From the NCBI GenBank assembly GCA_025531455.1, contig JAMYHL010000086.1, positions 91,960-155,959 on the forward strand: a DNA stretch of 64,000 nt. Reading direction: 5' to 3'. Every line of letters begins with the position of its first letter. Positions within the stretch are counted from its first letter, which is position 1. A program made the translations under genes and the position numbers. The notes under the pieces were generated by a model. That model was given only the letters and a program-made list of their open reading frames with translations. It was not told the DNA's origin and ran no database searches. Positions 12,080 to 25,100 of this stretch are shown here, piece by piece. The stretch comes from Apiotrichum sp. Y4204. Lineage: Eukaryota > Basidiomycota > Tremellomycetes > Trichosporonales > Trichosporonaceae.

Positions 12080-13591
12080 ATGGAAGACGCGCACTCTGAC
12101 CCCGACGCACCCCGCGTCATGAAGACCATCAAGGATGTCTCGCCCCGAGCACCGAAGCTCTTCCACGACGACAGTGAGTGCGACACACGTGCGCTCCGCG
12201 CTCGTCTCGAGGAGATGCTTCAGTGCTGCCGCCATCTCTCCCGTGGACCTCGCGAAACTCACTCATTACAGTCCTGTGGCTCTTCAACTGCTTCTTCTTC
12301 GTCTTCTCCTTCGGCTTGACAGCGTTCCTCGCCTACACGGGACGCACAACCTTGCTCGCAGGCAGCGCTCCCGCCTCTTGTGGGTATAGGCGGTATTGAG
12401 TTTACTGACCCGCCAGTCTTGGCATACTACTTTATTCTTAACAAAGTCCTCAACCTTCCTCGCGTGGACTGGAACCATGAGGTCGTCCTTATCACTGGAG
12501 GTGCGTTGCACTGTTGCTAGAGATCTAACGCTCAGGAGGAACCGGCATTGGCGCCGAGCTCGCACTCCGCCTCGCCCCACACACCCGCGTTGTGGTCCTG
12601 ACCCGCCAGCCTCCGTCGTATTCTATTGACACTCGTGGGTTGCTCTAAGTTCTGCCTTAACCCACAGCCAATATCTACACGTACACCTGCGACGTGACCG
12701 ACGCTGCGGAGTTGGCAACCACTGCGGTCAAGATCCGCAAGGAGGTGAGCTTTTTGATCCTATGCTGAGCTGACATCAGGTCGGCGAGCCTACCGTAATT
12801 GTCAACAATGCTGGCGTCGTCAAGGGGAAGCTCCTCCTCGACCTCACCCCGGAGGACATCCACAAGTGAGCTAGGCCGCCCTTTGTCCTCAAGCTCACAA
12901 CAGCACATTCGATGTCAACACCATCGCGCCGTTCCTCGTCCTGCAAGAGTTCCTTCCCGCCATTCTCCGCGAGGGAAGGGGACATATTGCCAACATCTCC
13001 AGTGTCATGGGCCTTATTGGCACCGCTCAGATGGGTAAGTTCGATGCGTCCTCCAAGGCATTTCATCTGATAGCAGCCGACTACTGCGCGTCCAAGGCGG
13101 CAGTCGTGACCTTCACCGAGTCCTTGCGGAAGGAGCTAGATTATCGGTAAGCTACTTTTACAAACAAGCTGACACCCAGCTACCTCACGCCAGCGGTCCG
13201 CACCACCCTCGTGCTGCCCGGCCACGTCACGACGGGCATGTTTGGCAAGACTCACACCCCGCAAGGCATGCTGCAGCGCATCGCGCCGTCTCTGACACCA
13301 ACCGAGGTGGTCGACGCCATTGTGGCGACACTGGACGGCGGCCCCGGCGCCCAAGTCGACACTGTCATCCGCATGCCGTTCTACACCCAGTCGGCGCGCC
13401 TCCTCAGCCCGGTCTTTGGTCTTATTCCCAGCCCCATCCTCAGGCTCAGCGACTGGGTAAGCTGCAGAAACCTTGTGGGAGCTAACATTCAGGTTAGCGG
13501 TGCGCCGTGGGCGATGAAGGAGTACGGACCCTCGCCGGATGCTGGCGAGCGCCTCCAGGCTGAGCGCAAGGCTAAGCAGACTACCAACTGA
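12080..13591 (+). CDS. Membrane-anchored short-chain dehydrogenase/reductase
   Basis: This is an NAD(P)-dependent oxidoreductase of the SDR superfamily, similar in layout to retinol and 17-beta-hydroxysteroid dehydrogenases of the ER or lipid droplets. About 375 residues come from ten exons with nine tiny introns, most ending CTGAC..CAG or CTAAC..CAG; all phases I checked close. An N-terminal hydrophobic segment (ILWLFNCFFFVFSFGLTAFL) anchors it. The cofactor motif ITGGGTGIG is at about residue 92-100, NNAG near 164, the catalytic serine in ANISSVMG and the Tyr-Lys pair in YCASK. Substrate cannot be told from sequence; a sterol, retinoid or acyl carbonyl is typical for this layout. Confidence 0.88.
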
Positions 13592-14016
13592 GACCATCCG
13601 GCAGCGTCTGCTCTCAATTCAAAATACATACCCGGGATATAATGTATAGACGTGATAATGCACGCATCCGTGTGCCACTGGCGCCACCTCCGGAGACCAC
13701 ATGCTCTCGGGCTGATATCTTGAGCTCTCGTCTCGGGATGACCGGAATTTCCGCTGATATGATATCGGCTGTCTCTTTTCTGCTTGTAATGACATTCTGG
13801 AAGTTTCCTTATCGCCGCCTCTGGGATTACAACTTGGTACAATCGAATTCAAATTGGCCACTTGACTCCATTAGAATTCCCCCTTTTTTTTTTCCAACGG
13901 GCCACTCAAAAGTCGTGCTGAACAAGCTGAACAAGCGCTGAAACCATCTCTCAACATCTCCATCTCGACCCCGACTTTGTCATCTTCATCATCTCCGGTT
14001 GCTCTGAACACTATCC
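13592..14016. other. Intergenic region upstream of the AAA ATPase
   Basis: This 425-bp spacer contains the dehydrogenase 3' end and the AAA ATPase promoter. It has an AT-rich stretch with a T9 run near 13885 and a CT-rich leader at about 13945-14000. No gene is seen. Confidence 0.5.
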
Positions 14017-17000
14017 ATGAGCATCCGACATCCACGATCAACAATGGTGCTGCGCGCCCGCCTCCTCCGCGTCGCCGCCGCGCCGCCTCTCGCCGCCCTC
14101 GCACGTCCGCTCGTCACCACAAGCGTGCGGCATCCGCGCGCTGGTCGCACGGGGGCACGCACCCTTTCCGCCCCCGCCGGGCCGCCAGACGGAGACGGGA
14201 ACGGAAACGGAAGTGGACCGACACTCACGACTTCCACGCCCTCCGAGCCGGGGTCCTTCGCCGGTGCACCAGCACCCTCCGCCGAGTCCAGTAGCTCACC
14301 GCTTGCCGAGGCGCCAGAGGACCCCGAAGCGCCGGGCAGTGGAGGAGATCCCCCCGCCGGCCCCGTCTTCCCCGCGATCGTGACGACCGTGACGCTCCCG
14401 CCGCCGCCGACCGAGCCGCTCGAGCCGGAACACCACGCGCTCTTCAACCACCTCGCCACGTCGTTCGTGCCTGCCAACCAGCCGTGCGCGCCAAACTCGC
14501 AGGACCACACGATCATGCTCCCCGACGGCTCTGTCACGAGCCCCAAACACCGCCGAGAGCTCGCGCACGACGAGCCCGTCGTCGCGCTCGTGACCCCGTT
14601 TGAAGGCGGAGACGTGTATGTTTCCCGCGCGGTGCACGATGTGGCAGCACATCTATCTGCGGACGTCGTGCGTCTGGACCTTGCGCTGAGTGTCGCGTTC
14701 GACGGATCCAACGCCCCGCTCCGCGAGACTGGTGAGCTGGTCTGACGAACTCAAGCTGACATGCAGGCATCGTCGCCCCACCAATACCGCCAGTTCACAA
14801 CCCCGTGTTCTACATGCCGTCGTCTCAGCCACCCGAGGCGCCAATGCATGGCGAGGAGGACGCCGGTGGCGAGGAGGATGAGCAGGGCATGGCGGGCAAC
14901 ATGCCGGGCATGACTGGGCTCCCCGGCATGCCGAACATGATCCGTATCCCGATCGCGGTCGGCGGTGTGGGCAGCATGCCGGGCGGCATGTTCGGTGCGC
15001 CTCGCCGCCGCTCCGAGGGCGACTACGAGGAGGACTGGGTGCAGTTCTTTAGCGGCATCATCAACATGCAGCTGCCAGAGGATTCGGCACCGCCTGCCGC
15101 GCGGAGGATTATCCTGCTCGAGAGTACGGCCGCCATGTCCGAATCGTTTGAGACGTGGTGGCCTTCACTCCTTGAGGCCGTGCGCCGGCGGCGACGCGGT
15201 CCCGCCCAGCCTCGGCAGAAGGGTAAGCGCGCCCCCGCCCCGACAACAACGCACCCGACGACGATTGTGCTCTCCGTCCCGCCTAGCTTGCTTCTTCCGC
15301 ATACGGCCGAGTGGCGGGCGCCGGACACGGACGACGTCGAGAGCAGCAAGGACCGGATCCGCAGTGTTGTCGAGGCGCTCGGTGCCAATGTCTCCGCCAT
15401 ACATGTTGATGGCGGCGACAAGCACGAGGAGCGGCTTTGGTGGAGCAGCGAGGAGCACGATCACGAGGGACGGGCGAAGCGCGACGAGCGCCGTCTGAGG
15501 GCGATCATCGGCCAGGGGTGAGTACCAGCGTTGGCTCTGCGAACTGGATTCGACAGCCAACATCGCAGTCCGACAGCTAACGCTCAGTGCCGAGTCGCTT
15601 CTACCGTTCTCGACCAACCAGCCTGCGCCGCAGGCCGGGAACCCCATTCTCGACATGATTCTTGGGCGCGGGAAGAAGAAGGAGGAGGGACTGGTGGACG
15701 CCTCGATTGTCTGGAAGACGCTCCCCGTCATTCCCGTCAAGCGCGACCTTGCACTGGAGCAGCACGAACGGACGCTCCGCCGACGTGCAATCAATGCCGC
15801 GATCATGATGCGCGCCGTGGGCCACTTTGGCGCGACCCTGGAGGAGCCGCTGAGCATGCTTGGCGAGCCGGGGTCAAGTCCTGCGCGTGGGCGGGAGCGC
15901 CGCCTCAATCGCCGCAAGGAGCCGGATCCTGAATGGAGCGAGCTCGTCATCGGGTGGAAGGAGGCGCTGGACCTCGCGAGCACAGCTGTTGGGCGCGCCG
16001 CTACGTCCGCCGAGGAGCCTGGGCCGCTAGTGCTCACATGGAAGGACATTCTCGCTGCTCGCGCAGTCACGATCGACCTCGAGAAGCGCGTAGACGACCT
16101 CGTCAGCGCGTACCTCCCCACGCCGGAGGAGACTGCGAGCCCCCAGGCTGAGGACAAAAAGGAGGCCGCGCCTGTGGATACCGTTGTCGAGGCGCTGAAG
16201 AAGGACAAGGGGCTGACAAAGCACGAGAAGCGTCTGCTGCCGTGTATAGTCGACGCGACCAAGCTTGCCACCGCGAGCTTCAAGGACGTCCACCTCCCTT
16301 TCAAGACGATCGACGCCATCCGCACCGTCATCTCCCTCCCGCTGCTCTTCCCCGAGGCGTTCCAGGGCGGTATCCTCAAGGACCACGTCACTTCTGGCGC
16401 GCTTCTGTTCGGCCCGCCGGGAACGGGTAAGACGCTGCTTGCGCGTGCGATTGCCTCTGAGAGCGGCGCGCGCATGCTCGCCATCCAGCCCAGCGACGTG
16501 AACGACATGTGGGTTGGCGAGGGCGAGAAGCTCGTCAAGGCGGTGTTCAACCTCGCGCGCCGGCTGTCGCCGTGCGTTGTGTTCATCGACGAGGTGGATT
16601 CGCTGTTCGGTGCGCGCTCAGCGCGCGACTCATCGGGAGGATCCAAGGCGCACAATCAGATTCTCACCGAGTTTATGCAGGAGATGGACGGGCTGAGCTC
16701 GGCCTCGGCCAATCGCGACAAGCGGGTCGTTGTCGTCGGTGCGACCAACCGCCCCTTCGACCTCGACGACGCTATTCTGCGTCGTCTACCCCGCCGCCTC
16801 CTCGTTGATCTCCCGACACTCGAGGACCGCAAGGCCATTCTCCGCATCCTCCTCCGCGGCGAGACCCTGGCCGACGACGTTAGCATCGACGACATTGCGG
16901 CCAAGACCGAGGGCTTCTCAGGCTCAGATCTGAAACGTGAGTTGTTGGGGATTCCCAAATGACAACTGACAACAGATCTCTGTGTTGCCGCCGCGCTTTC

Positions 17001-17664
17001 GGCCGTTAAGGACATTGTGCATGTGCCGTGGAAGGCCGCGACGGAGCCGGATACATCCTCCGTTGTGTCTCCTCGCCCAACATCGCCGCCAGCTGGTGGT
17101 GCGCGCGAGGAGGTCCGCCTGGCGGTCGAGAACGAGACGCAGCCGGAGCCACCAGTCGCCCAGCCCCTGGCTGACCTGACTGCCGATGCGTCGCCGGCTG
17201 CCAAGGAGGTCGAGGCGGCGTATGTCAAGCAGCTCGAGGCGCGGGCTGAGAAGGAGGCGGATGCGCGGGCGAAGGAGCAGGAACGGGGTGAAAGCTCTCA
17301 GACTAAGACCGAGAAGTCTGAGACGGAGGGGAGCACCGCCCAGTCGCCATCCACAGGCGAGGCTGCGGCTGAGCCCACACCGGAGACCCCGACCCCACCC
17401 CAGCACCAGCCGCTTGCCCGTACCCTCACGGCCAAGCACTTCACCACCGCGCTGAACGAAATCCGTCCTAGCTCGAGCGAGGAGGGCACGCTGCCTGAAT
17501 TGCGCAAGTGGGCGGAGATGTACGGCGAGGGCGGCAAGCAGAAGGGCAAGAAGAGCGGGTTCGGCAAGGGCTTTGGGTTTGGCGAGGAGCGGTTGCAGGA
17601 GCACAAGGGCTTCGGGCGGGTGGACCGCGATGCGGGCACGCAGACGACATCGAGTAGACGATAG
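14017..17664 (+). CDS. Large single-AAA ATPase of the Msp1/spastin clade, probably mitochondrial
   Basis: Exons 14017-14731, 14767-15517, 15588-16936 and 16976-17664 give 1167 residues. The N-terminus is rich in Arg/Ala/Leu and lacks acidic residues for about 60 positions, consistent with a mitochondrial targeting peptide (inference). Regions ~60-120 and ~245-300 are low-complexity, the latter Gly/Met-rich. One AAA domain follows: Walker A GPPGTGKT near residue 763, Walker B VVFIDEVDSLFG near 819, sensor-1 GATNRPFDLDD near 872, two arginines in ILRRLPRR, then GFSGSDLKHLC. The ISLPLLFPEAF lead-in and SLFGAR block resemble the meiotic clade (Msp1/ATAD1, spastin, katanin). The charged C-terminal ~190 residues end in a KKSGFGKGFGFG stretch. 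A second start at 14044 is equally plausible. Likely a membrane-protein extractase or unfoldase; the substrate is unknown. Confidence 0.85.
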
Positions 17665-17796
17665 ATAGAAAACACACACCATCCACTGTAGACGGCATTG
17701 GGCATTAGCATCGCCATCGCCATGCATTTGCAGCATATCATTCTTCCGCACAAAAAGAACAAGATGCAGAACTCTAGTGTACATGTACAGTGTAGT

Positions 17797-18802
17797 CTAC
17801 AAGTCGTCAAAGGTGCCGTCCTCGTCGAGCTCGCTCATCCACTTCCAGAACTGGGACGAGGGGAATCTGGCGGGTTAGCTTCCTCAGCAGGATTATAAAC
17901 CCACCCGACGCAGTTGTCGTAGCTGCCCTCTATGCTCTCGATGAGGAGGCCGCCGTATCCCTGCGTGTTAGAGCGCCACTGAGGATGCAACACGTACCTG
18001 GATAGCAAAGCCGCCCGCGCGGTCAATACCCTCCCCATGCTCAATGTACGCCCGTATCGTCTCTTTCTGAGGGTTAGTCTGGCTATGTACTATAACCCAC
18101 GGGGTAGTCGAAAAAGTTGACAATGGTGCGGCACGAGATGCTCTGCAGCTTGAACCCAGGCGACTCGAGGATGGGGTGTGCTGAGAGTTAGCGAGGGGTG
18201 CACGTTAACTCACCAATGACAACGGCCGTGACGACCTCACAGCTCCGTCCAGCCATGAGATCAAGGAGGCGCAGCTGCTCGTCCTTGTTCGCGGGCTTCT
18301 CGAGAATCTCAGAGTGCTCGCCGTGCGCGTCCCCGCCCTCGGCCGTGTCCTTCTCCGGAGGGAAGATGACCACCGTATCCGCTGCCCGTCAGAGAGAGTT
18401 TATCACGACATCCACGCAAACTCACACGCAATGACAATGTCTGCCGGGTCCTCGTCGTTCTCGCGCATCAGGCGCTCGTACACCTCCATTGCCTACCGTG
18501 AGCTTCGGTCAGGCGAATTAGCTCACCTTTTCACCAGCCGTCGCGACGGGATAGTCCCCCAGCCGTCCCTCGAACGTCGATTTCGGGAGGTCCTCTTCAA
18601 ACTTGGACGGCACGATCTCGGGTTCAAAGCCCTGCGCAGCGAGTTAGCTGCCAATCAGACTGTCATAACTCACGACGTTTGCGAGAATGTCCTTCCTCCG
18701 GGGGCTGGCCGAGGCGAGGACCACGCGCTTGTCCTTAAGCTTTTCAAAGATGGGCCAAGGCATCGCGCCGGGGCGGACGGGGGAGGGGCGCTTGTCTGCC
18801 AT
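17797..18802 (-). CDS. Maf-like nucleoside triphosphate pyrophosphatase
   Basis: This house-cleaning enzyme hydrolyses non-canonical or methylated nucleoside triphosphates to monophosphate and pyrophosphate (family knowledge). Eight exons (18802-18674, 18631-18527, 18492-18426, 18381-18214, 18180-18101, 18066-17998, 17960-17905, 17866-17797) sum to 744 nt and 247 residues with exact phases. The Maf signature VVLASASPRR is at residues 27-36, followed by EEDLPKSTF, the catalytic IASDTVV and, toward the end, GIDRAGGFAIQGYGGLLI. The gene is head-to-head with UTP20. Confidence 0.92.
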
Positions 18803-19132
18803 TCTGAGGTTTATGAGATGAGGTGGGAGGAGAAGAGAAGAGAAGAGAGAAATGGAATAGAAATGTCATCTCGTCGTCGTCTTGTCCCTTGCCTCCACAT
18901 TTCACTGAAAACAAACTCCACGCTGGGCCTCCACTTTTTCTGGCTGAGGAATTGCACCCGTGGGAAAGTTTCAAGATTTCAAGACCACCCGTGACCACTC
19001 TTTGTGTTCAGATTTGCTCGCCATCATCCACTCTTCCCTCACCATCACTCCCCATCTCTCTCTCATCCTCATTACACACACTCACAGAAAGCATAGCGCG
19101 ACAGGACTCTGTCCGCAGCTAATCTGGCCATT
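18803..19132. promoter_or_regulatory. Shared divergent promoter of Maf-like gene and UTP20
   Basis: 330 bp between two divergent starts. It is purine-rich near the Maf-like start (GAGAAGAGAAGAGAAG) and pyrimidine-rich toward UTP20 (19020-19080). No TATA box is seen, which fits housekeeping genes. Confidence 0.45.
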
Positions 19133-22100
19133 ATGTCCGAGCCACCGACAAAACGATTCCGCGTAAGCTGACTTATCCAGGCGAATATCACAGCTGACAG
19201 CCAGTATGCGACGTACAATGAGAAGCTGAGCAGCATCTCGGTGGATGTCGGGAAGCGCAAGGGGATGGCGTGGGAGAAGGAGGAGTTTGGAGAAGAGGAG
19301 CAGAGCGTGAGTTGATTTGCTGTATTTGAACTGACAGCAGAAAACGCCTCTCACGGTTGAGCTCGCACGCCTCGAGCTGCAGGACCTCACGCTGCCGTAT
19401 GTCGGCCTCGCCAACGCGATCTTCCCCCTCTCGCGCACGCTTCCCATGACGCTCCTCAATCTTCCTCCCATCTTTGAGACGTTTGGCGACTTCTTCGCGC
19501 GGCTGAAGGAGGGTCAGACACATGTCGACTCGGGCCTCGACTCGGCCCTCTTCCTCCTCCAGGCGCTCTTTGAGACCGTCCTCGGTGAGGCGGTCGCGTA
19601 CGTTCCCGAAACTGTCGGAAATCTTGTGCGTGTCGGTGCCCTCCGCGCACTAGAGCCCAAGCTCGTGGAGCGGACATACTCGACTCTCTCGCTCGTCCTT
19701 CGCACCATCTCGCCCACGCTTCTGAAGGCCGAGAACGAGCCCAAGCTCCGCGCAGCATGGATTCAGGTCCGTCCCTTCCTTGGCTTCAACAACAAGGCGT
19801 ATGTTCGGAAATGTATTGCCGACGCGTGGTCCGGCGTCATCCGCAAGGCACGCAGCGACGCCCTTCAGCGCCTCATGTCGGTGCTGAACGAGGAGCACAC
19901 GCCCGGTATGGAGGCGGTGTGGACAAGCGCGATGAAGGGCACCACGCACCACCTCCACTCCCGCGCCGTGCCGATCTTCACGGTGCTACTCGATGAGCTT
20001 GCCGCAAACCCCACTGATGAAGCTGTCGCTACCGTCCGCCGCTCAGTCACCGCGATCGTACACCACTGCTCATCCTCCAACACCGCTCCGCTCATCGAGC
20101 TCGTCATCGCCCGCGTCGCGCCGCAGCCTGCTGCGTCGAGCTCAAAGAACAAGGCGGCACTGGGCTTTGATGCCTCTTCTGCCATTCTCGACATTCTCTC
20201 CACCTTCCTCTTCACCCGCAAGGGCAAACGCTTTCCGTCGTCGCAGCTCAAGCCGGCGATGAACAAGCTCCAGACCTTGGTCCCCGAAGTAAAGACCGTG
20301 TCCGAGAGCGACGACGCAAGCACCTGGCGCCGAGCAGTCGTGTCCGCTGTCGTAGGAACCCTCACCGCTGGCCATCTCGCCGAATGGCTCAGCCCCGGTG
20401 TCGCCCTCATCGAAGCGCTGTGGAACGCCCTCAGCACCCCCGAGGCATTCGCCTTTGCCAACATGTGCATTGCATTCAAGTGGGCCGGCGTAGAGCAGTT
20501 CCTCCTAGCGCACATTGCGAAGGCGGCCCTCACCGGCCTCAAGGACGATCCCCTTCCGACTCTTGTTCTCCTGAACAACCTCGCTGCCGCGGGTTTCCTC
20601 ACTGGTGGATTGAGCAACGTGCAGGGTGGCCGCTGGCGTGCAACTCTGGTCAAGGCGCTCGGTGAGCGTCTTGGCGAGATCCGTGAAAGCGCCCTTGATG
20701 TGCCGGAACTTCGCCTCCTTGGCCAGGTTCTCACCCTTGTCCCTCATCTTGCGGGCGAGGGACCACACTTTGCGCCTCACCTCCTCGCGATCCTCGACCG
20801 CGTCACGTCCTCGAAGGGCAAGAAGGCTCATGGTCCTGCGAATGCCGAGGCCGCACAAGATGACTTCGTCAACGCTGGAGTGTGGAATAACTCGCACATT
20901 GTCGGTCATCTTCTTGCCACTCTCTTCCAGCTCGCCCTCCGCGGGCCGACTGCCACTCAAGACGAGATCAAGGCGCATTTTGAGAACCACAAGCTTTTCG
21001 ACACTCTGCTCAAAAACTGGTCGTGGAGCCACGAGGTGCTTGAGCAGACCGCGGAGTTTGTGGGACTTTGGTCGGATTCTGTTTCGTGAGTTAGAGAAAT
21101 AGGAAGAGACAACTGACATCAGTCTGAACGACAGTGTTCACCTCCTTCCCGCAAATCTGCTATCTGCCGATTCGTCGCTGCGGTTATCCTCGCTCAAGGT
21201 TCTTGCCGTGTCGAGTCGCGACGCATCGCCCACTTCCGCGGCCATCTGGGATCTCTGCATCGCGGTCGAGCAGTCCGAGATGACGCTTAAAAATGTCCGC
21301 GAACGCACCACCCACATTGGCCGGCTTGGTCGCTACCTGGCAGGCCAGACAGATCCTACAGACGACGTATCCGCCACAGTGAACGCCGCCATCACATATC
21401 TCATCGCGCAGCTCAAGGTCAACTTCCGGCCAGTGTGGGCAGAAACTGTCACGCAGCTCAATTCTCTCGTCCCAGCGCACGCCGAAAAGATCTGGACGAT
21501 GGTATGGAACGAGCTGCAGAAGACGATTGTGGCCGACAAGGCTGTCCTCCCAGACCTCGGACTGACTAACCCCGCGTGGATGTCGCAAAAATTCGAGGCT
21601 GAGGCCGACGACGGGGACGACGACGAAGAGCATGAGTTCCGCTGCACTGCGCTTGCCAAGGGCCGCGCGGCTGTCACCCGCACCTGGTCCGAGAATAATG
21701 ATACCACCAAGCTCGATGTGGCTGAGATTCCCGTGAGCTCATTTGTGCCCTGATGGTAGCTGACATCAGGCCCAGCGCTCTGCCGACCGTCTCGATGTCC
21801 TCAGCTACGAGACGCAGCTGCTGGCAGTTCTCACTGCTACACCTTCGATGGCAGAGAAGCACACGCGTATGATTGTCCCAGTTGTTCTCGCTATTGCTGG
21901 TGCGGAATCGGACGCCGACGTCGCGGTGGATCACCTCTCCACCCGCCAGCTGCAGAATCGCACAATCAGCTTCCTCGATCTTCTCGCAAAGTTCGTGAAC
22001 CCGAAGGCAGCTTTCCGCTCCGCGGAGCTGCACGAACTATATTTGTCGCTCCTCGCAAAGGGCGAGCCGAAGGTGCAAAGCGTGGCGCTCAAGTGTCTCA

Positions 22101-25100
22101 TGACATACAAGTCGCCGAACCTTACTCCATACGCAGAACGCTTGAGCAATCTGCTTGAGGACTCAAAGTTCCGTGACGAGCTTGCACACTTGGACTTTGG
22201 CGCGGAGTCGGAGCTGATCGAGCCGCCACACCGCCCGGAATTCCTCGACGTCGCGATCCGCCTCCTCTACGGCATCATGATGTCCCGTCGTGCCCGCAGT
22301 AGCACAGCGCAAGGCCAGGGCGCAAGGAAGCAGGCCGTCCTTACTGCCCTCTCTGGCGCTAGCCCAGAGGAGCTCAAGACCCTCGTGGATCTCATGCTCG
22401 AGCCGCTTGGTGGCCTCGAGGATGCGGAGCCTGCTGCCCTCGACAAGGTCACTATTACCGCCCCCGGCCGCCAGCAGCTCGGTTTCCTTACCTTCCTCGC
22501 TGATGTGCTCAAGTACGTTGGCCCGCAGACGTCTCCCTACTGGCCGCGGATTATGGGTGCCACCATTGTTCTTGTTCGTCAGGCGCAGGAGGCGATCGAC
22601 GCCGAGGCGAACATCAAGGATGATGAAGAGGCGGTAGAGGAGGAAGACGTTGACGAGGAGGACGACAAGGGCGCCGCTCCTCTCCGCTCCATTCGTTCCA
22701 TCGGTCTCAAACGCATTGTGCAGTTCCTTCGCTTCAATGTCATCGAATACGACTTTACCCCCTACCTTCCCGCCCTCTTCAAGGGTGTCATCTCGCCACG
22801 TCTCGCTCGCCTAGACGTAGAGAACACTCAGGCACCGAGTGGTACTCTCGACGTTATTGCGGCCCTCTGTGCGTCTCCCGACACGGCCACCGCTCTGGCC
22901 AACTTGGACGAGCGCACCCTTCCCAAGACATTTGCGTGCATGACCGCTGTCAAGGTCAAGCCGCCTGTCATCCTCCGCGTGTTCGATGTTATTGACTCCC
23001 TTCTTGAGGAGGAGGACACAGTGCAGACTGTGCTTCTTCCGCATGTCCGCTCTCTGATTGACAACATCATCGAGCTTGTGGCGTCGCTCCGCGCCAACGC
23101 CAATGAGGACATTATGCGCCGACTCCTCACTATCCTCTCCCGACTCAGCGCCGTCGTCACCGACGGCACCCAGGCGCAGCAGCTTGCGACCCTCCTGGGG
23201 CCCATGCTCCGCCAGCCTGGCCGTCAGGTACCCGAGAAGGCCAAGGTCAACATTCTCGTCACTCTTCAGCGGCTGTACAGCATCTCGCCGGATTTCAAGG
23301 ACCCGACCTCCAAGTTCTTTAGCCAGAACTACGACATGATCTCCAACCTCTTCCAGTCGCTGTATCTCCCCACGTCGAGACGCGCGCTCGTCGCCGCGCT
23401 GGAGACGTTTGGTGAGGCAGACGCATCGGTGGTCGAGAGCATTGCGCTCGTTGCCAATCTGAACGCGTACCGCGTCAAGCGCATGGATGAGCCTGATTTC
23501 GACCGCCGTCTGGACGCGTTCGCGCGCATCAACGATGCCGCAGACGAGGAGCTCTTCACGACTGCCCGCCAATGGCTCCCGATCATCCGCTCAGCTCTGT
23601 TCTTTGTCCAGGATCCCGAGGAACTGTCGCTTCGTACCAACGCGGGCACGCTCCTCCGCCGCTTCATCTCGCTAGCGGCTGGCGAGGAGGGTCCTCTTGT
23701 TGACACCGTCCAGGTCGTCATTCTTCCATCCTTGCGCCGCATCCTGCTCTCTAAGATTGAGCTTGTGCGTAACGAGGTGCTCCTTGTGCTCTCCCACGCG
23801 GTCAAGACTTCGGCTCTCCCCGTGCTTGTCGAGATGAAGCCGCTCCTCGGCGAGGACGACGAGACGAACATTTTCGTCAATATCGCGCACATCCAGGTAC
23901 ATCGTCGTGCGCGTGCCGTCCGCCGTCTGAGGGACATCGTCTCGGACGAGGAGGTGACGATCCGTGAGACTACGCTCGCCACCATCTGGCTGCCTGTGCT
24001 GGAGCACATCATTTCCGGTGCCACAGATGTCACCGATCACCACTTTGTCAATGAGGCCATCACTTCCATTGGTGCCCTTGCTGGCCGACTGTCATGGGGC
24101 CGCTACAACGCACTTTTGATGCGCTTTATCCGCCTCGGCAAGCCTACCTCCAAGCAGCAGAAGTTCTACATCCGCTGCGTGTCAAGCATCATTGACAACT
24201 TCCACTTTGACCTCAAGTCGGATGTGCGTGTCGGTGACGCGGTCGATGATGATGCCGAGGTGGACAGCGACAAGACTCTGGCCGACAGCGAAACGACTTT
24301 GGCCGATTCAGCAACGCTTGCTGCCGAGTCGCTGATTGTTGAGCCGCCCGTGAACCCAGCTGAGCGCATCACCGAGGTCGTCCTCACGCGTCTTCTGCCC
24401 ACTCTTGAGTCGTTCGTCAGCCAGAAGAGCGAGACAGAGGATACGGTTCGTATCCCCGTGGCGCTTGGTATTATCAAGCTTGCTAGCCAGCTGCCCACCG
24501 AGTCGAGCGACAACGAGATCCTCCGCATTGTCACCACGGTGTCGCAAATCCTTCGCTCCAAGGACCAGGACACGCGTGATATCGCGCGCGACACCATCGG
24601 CAAAATTGCCGTTTTCCTCGGCCCGACCTGGCTCGTGCGCGTACTGCGTGAGCTCCGGACGGCACTTCAGCGCGGCCCCCAGAAGCACGTACTCGCAGTC
24701 GCTGCCCACAGCATCTTAGTGCATGCGACAACCGAGGCCGCCGACCGGTTTTCCGACCTCGACGCGGCTATCACTGATGCGGTCGAGATTGCCGCTGAGG
24801 TCATCTGGGGCGAGAGCGGCAAGGACACGGCTGCGGAGGGCTTCAAGACCAAGATGCGTGAGGTCCGCGGCGCCGCTAACCGCGCCAACGACACGTTCCA
24901 GCTCGTTGCACGCCTGTGCTCTCCCAGCAAAATCTCAGCCGTGCTCGCACCCGTCCGTGAGATCATGCACGTCTCGCAGGCCGTCAAGACGATGCTGCAG
25001 GTCGATGAGGTGCTCCGCCGTATCGCGCTTGGCTTGAACGCCAACTCGATGATCGCGCCGCAGGACATTCTCAACCTCTGCTTCTCGCTCATCAACGGAA

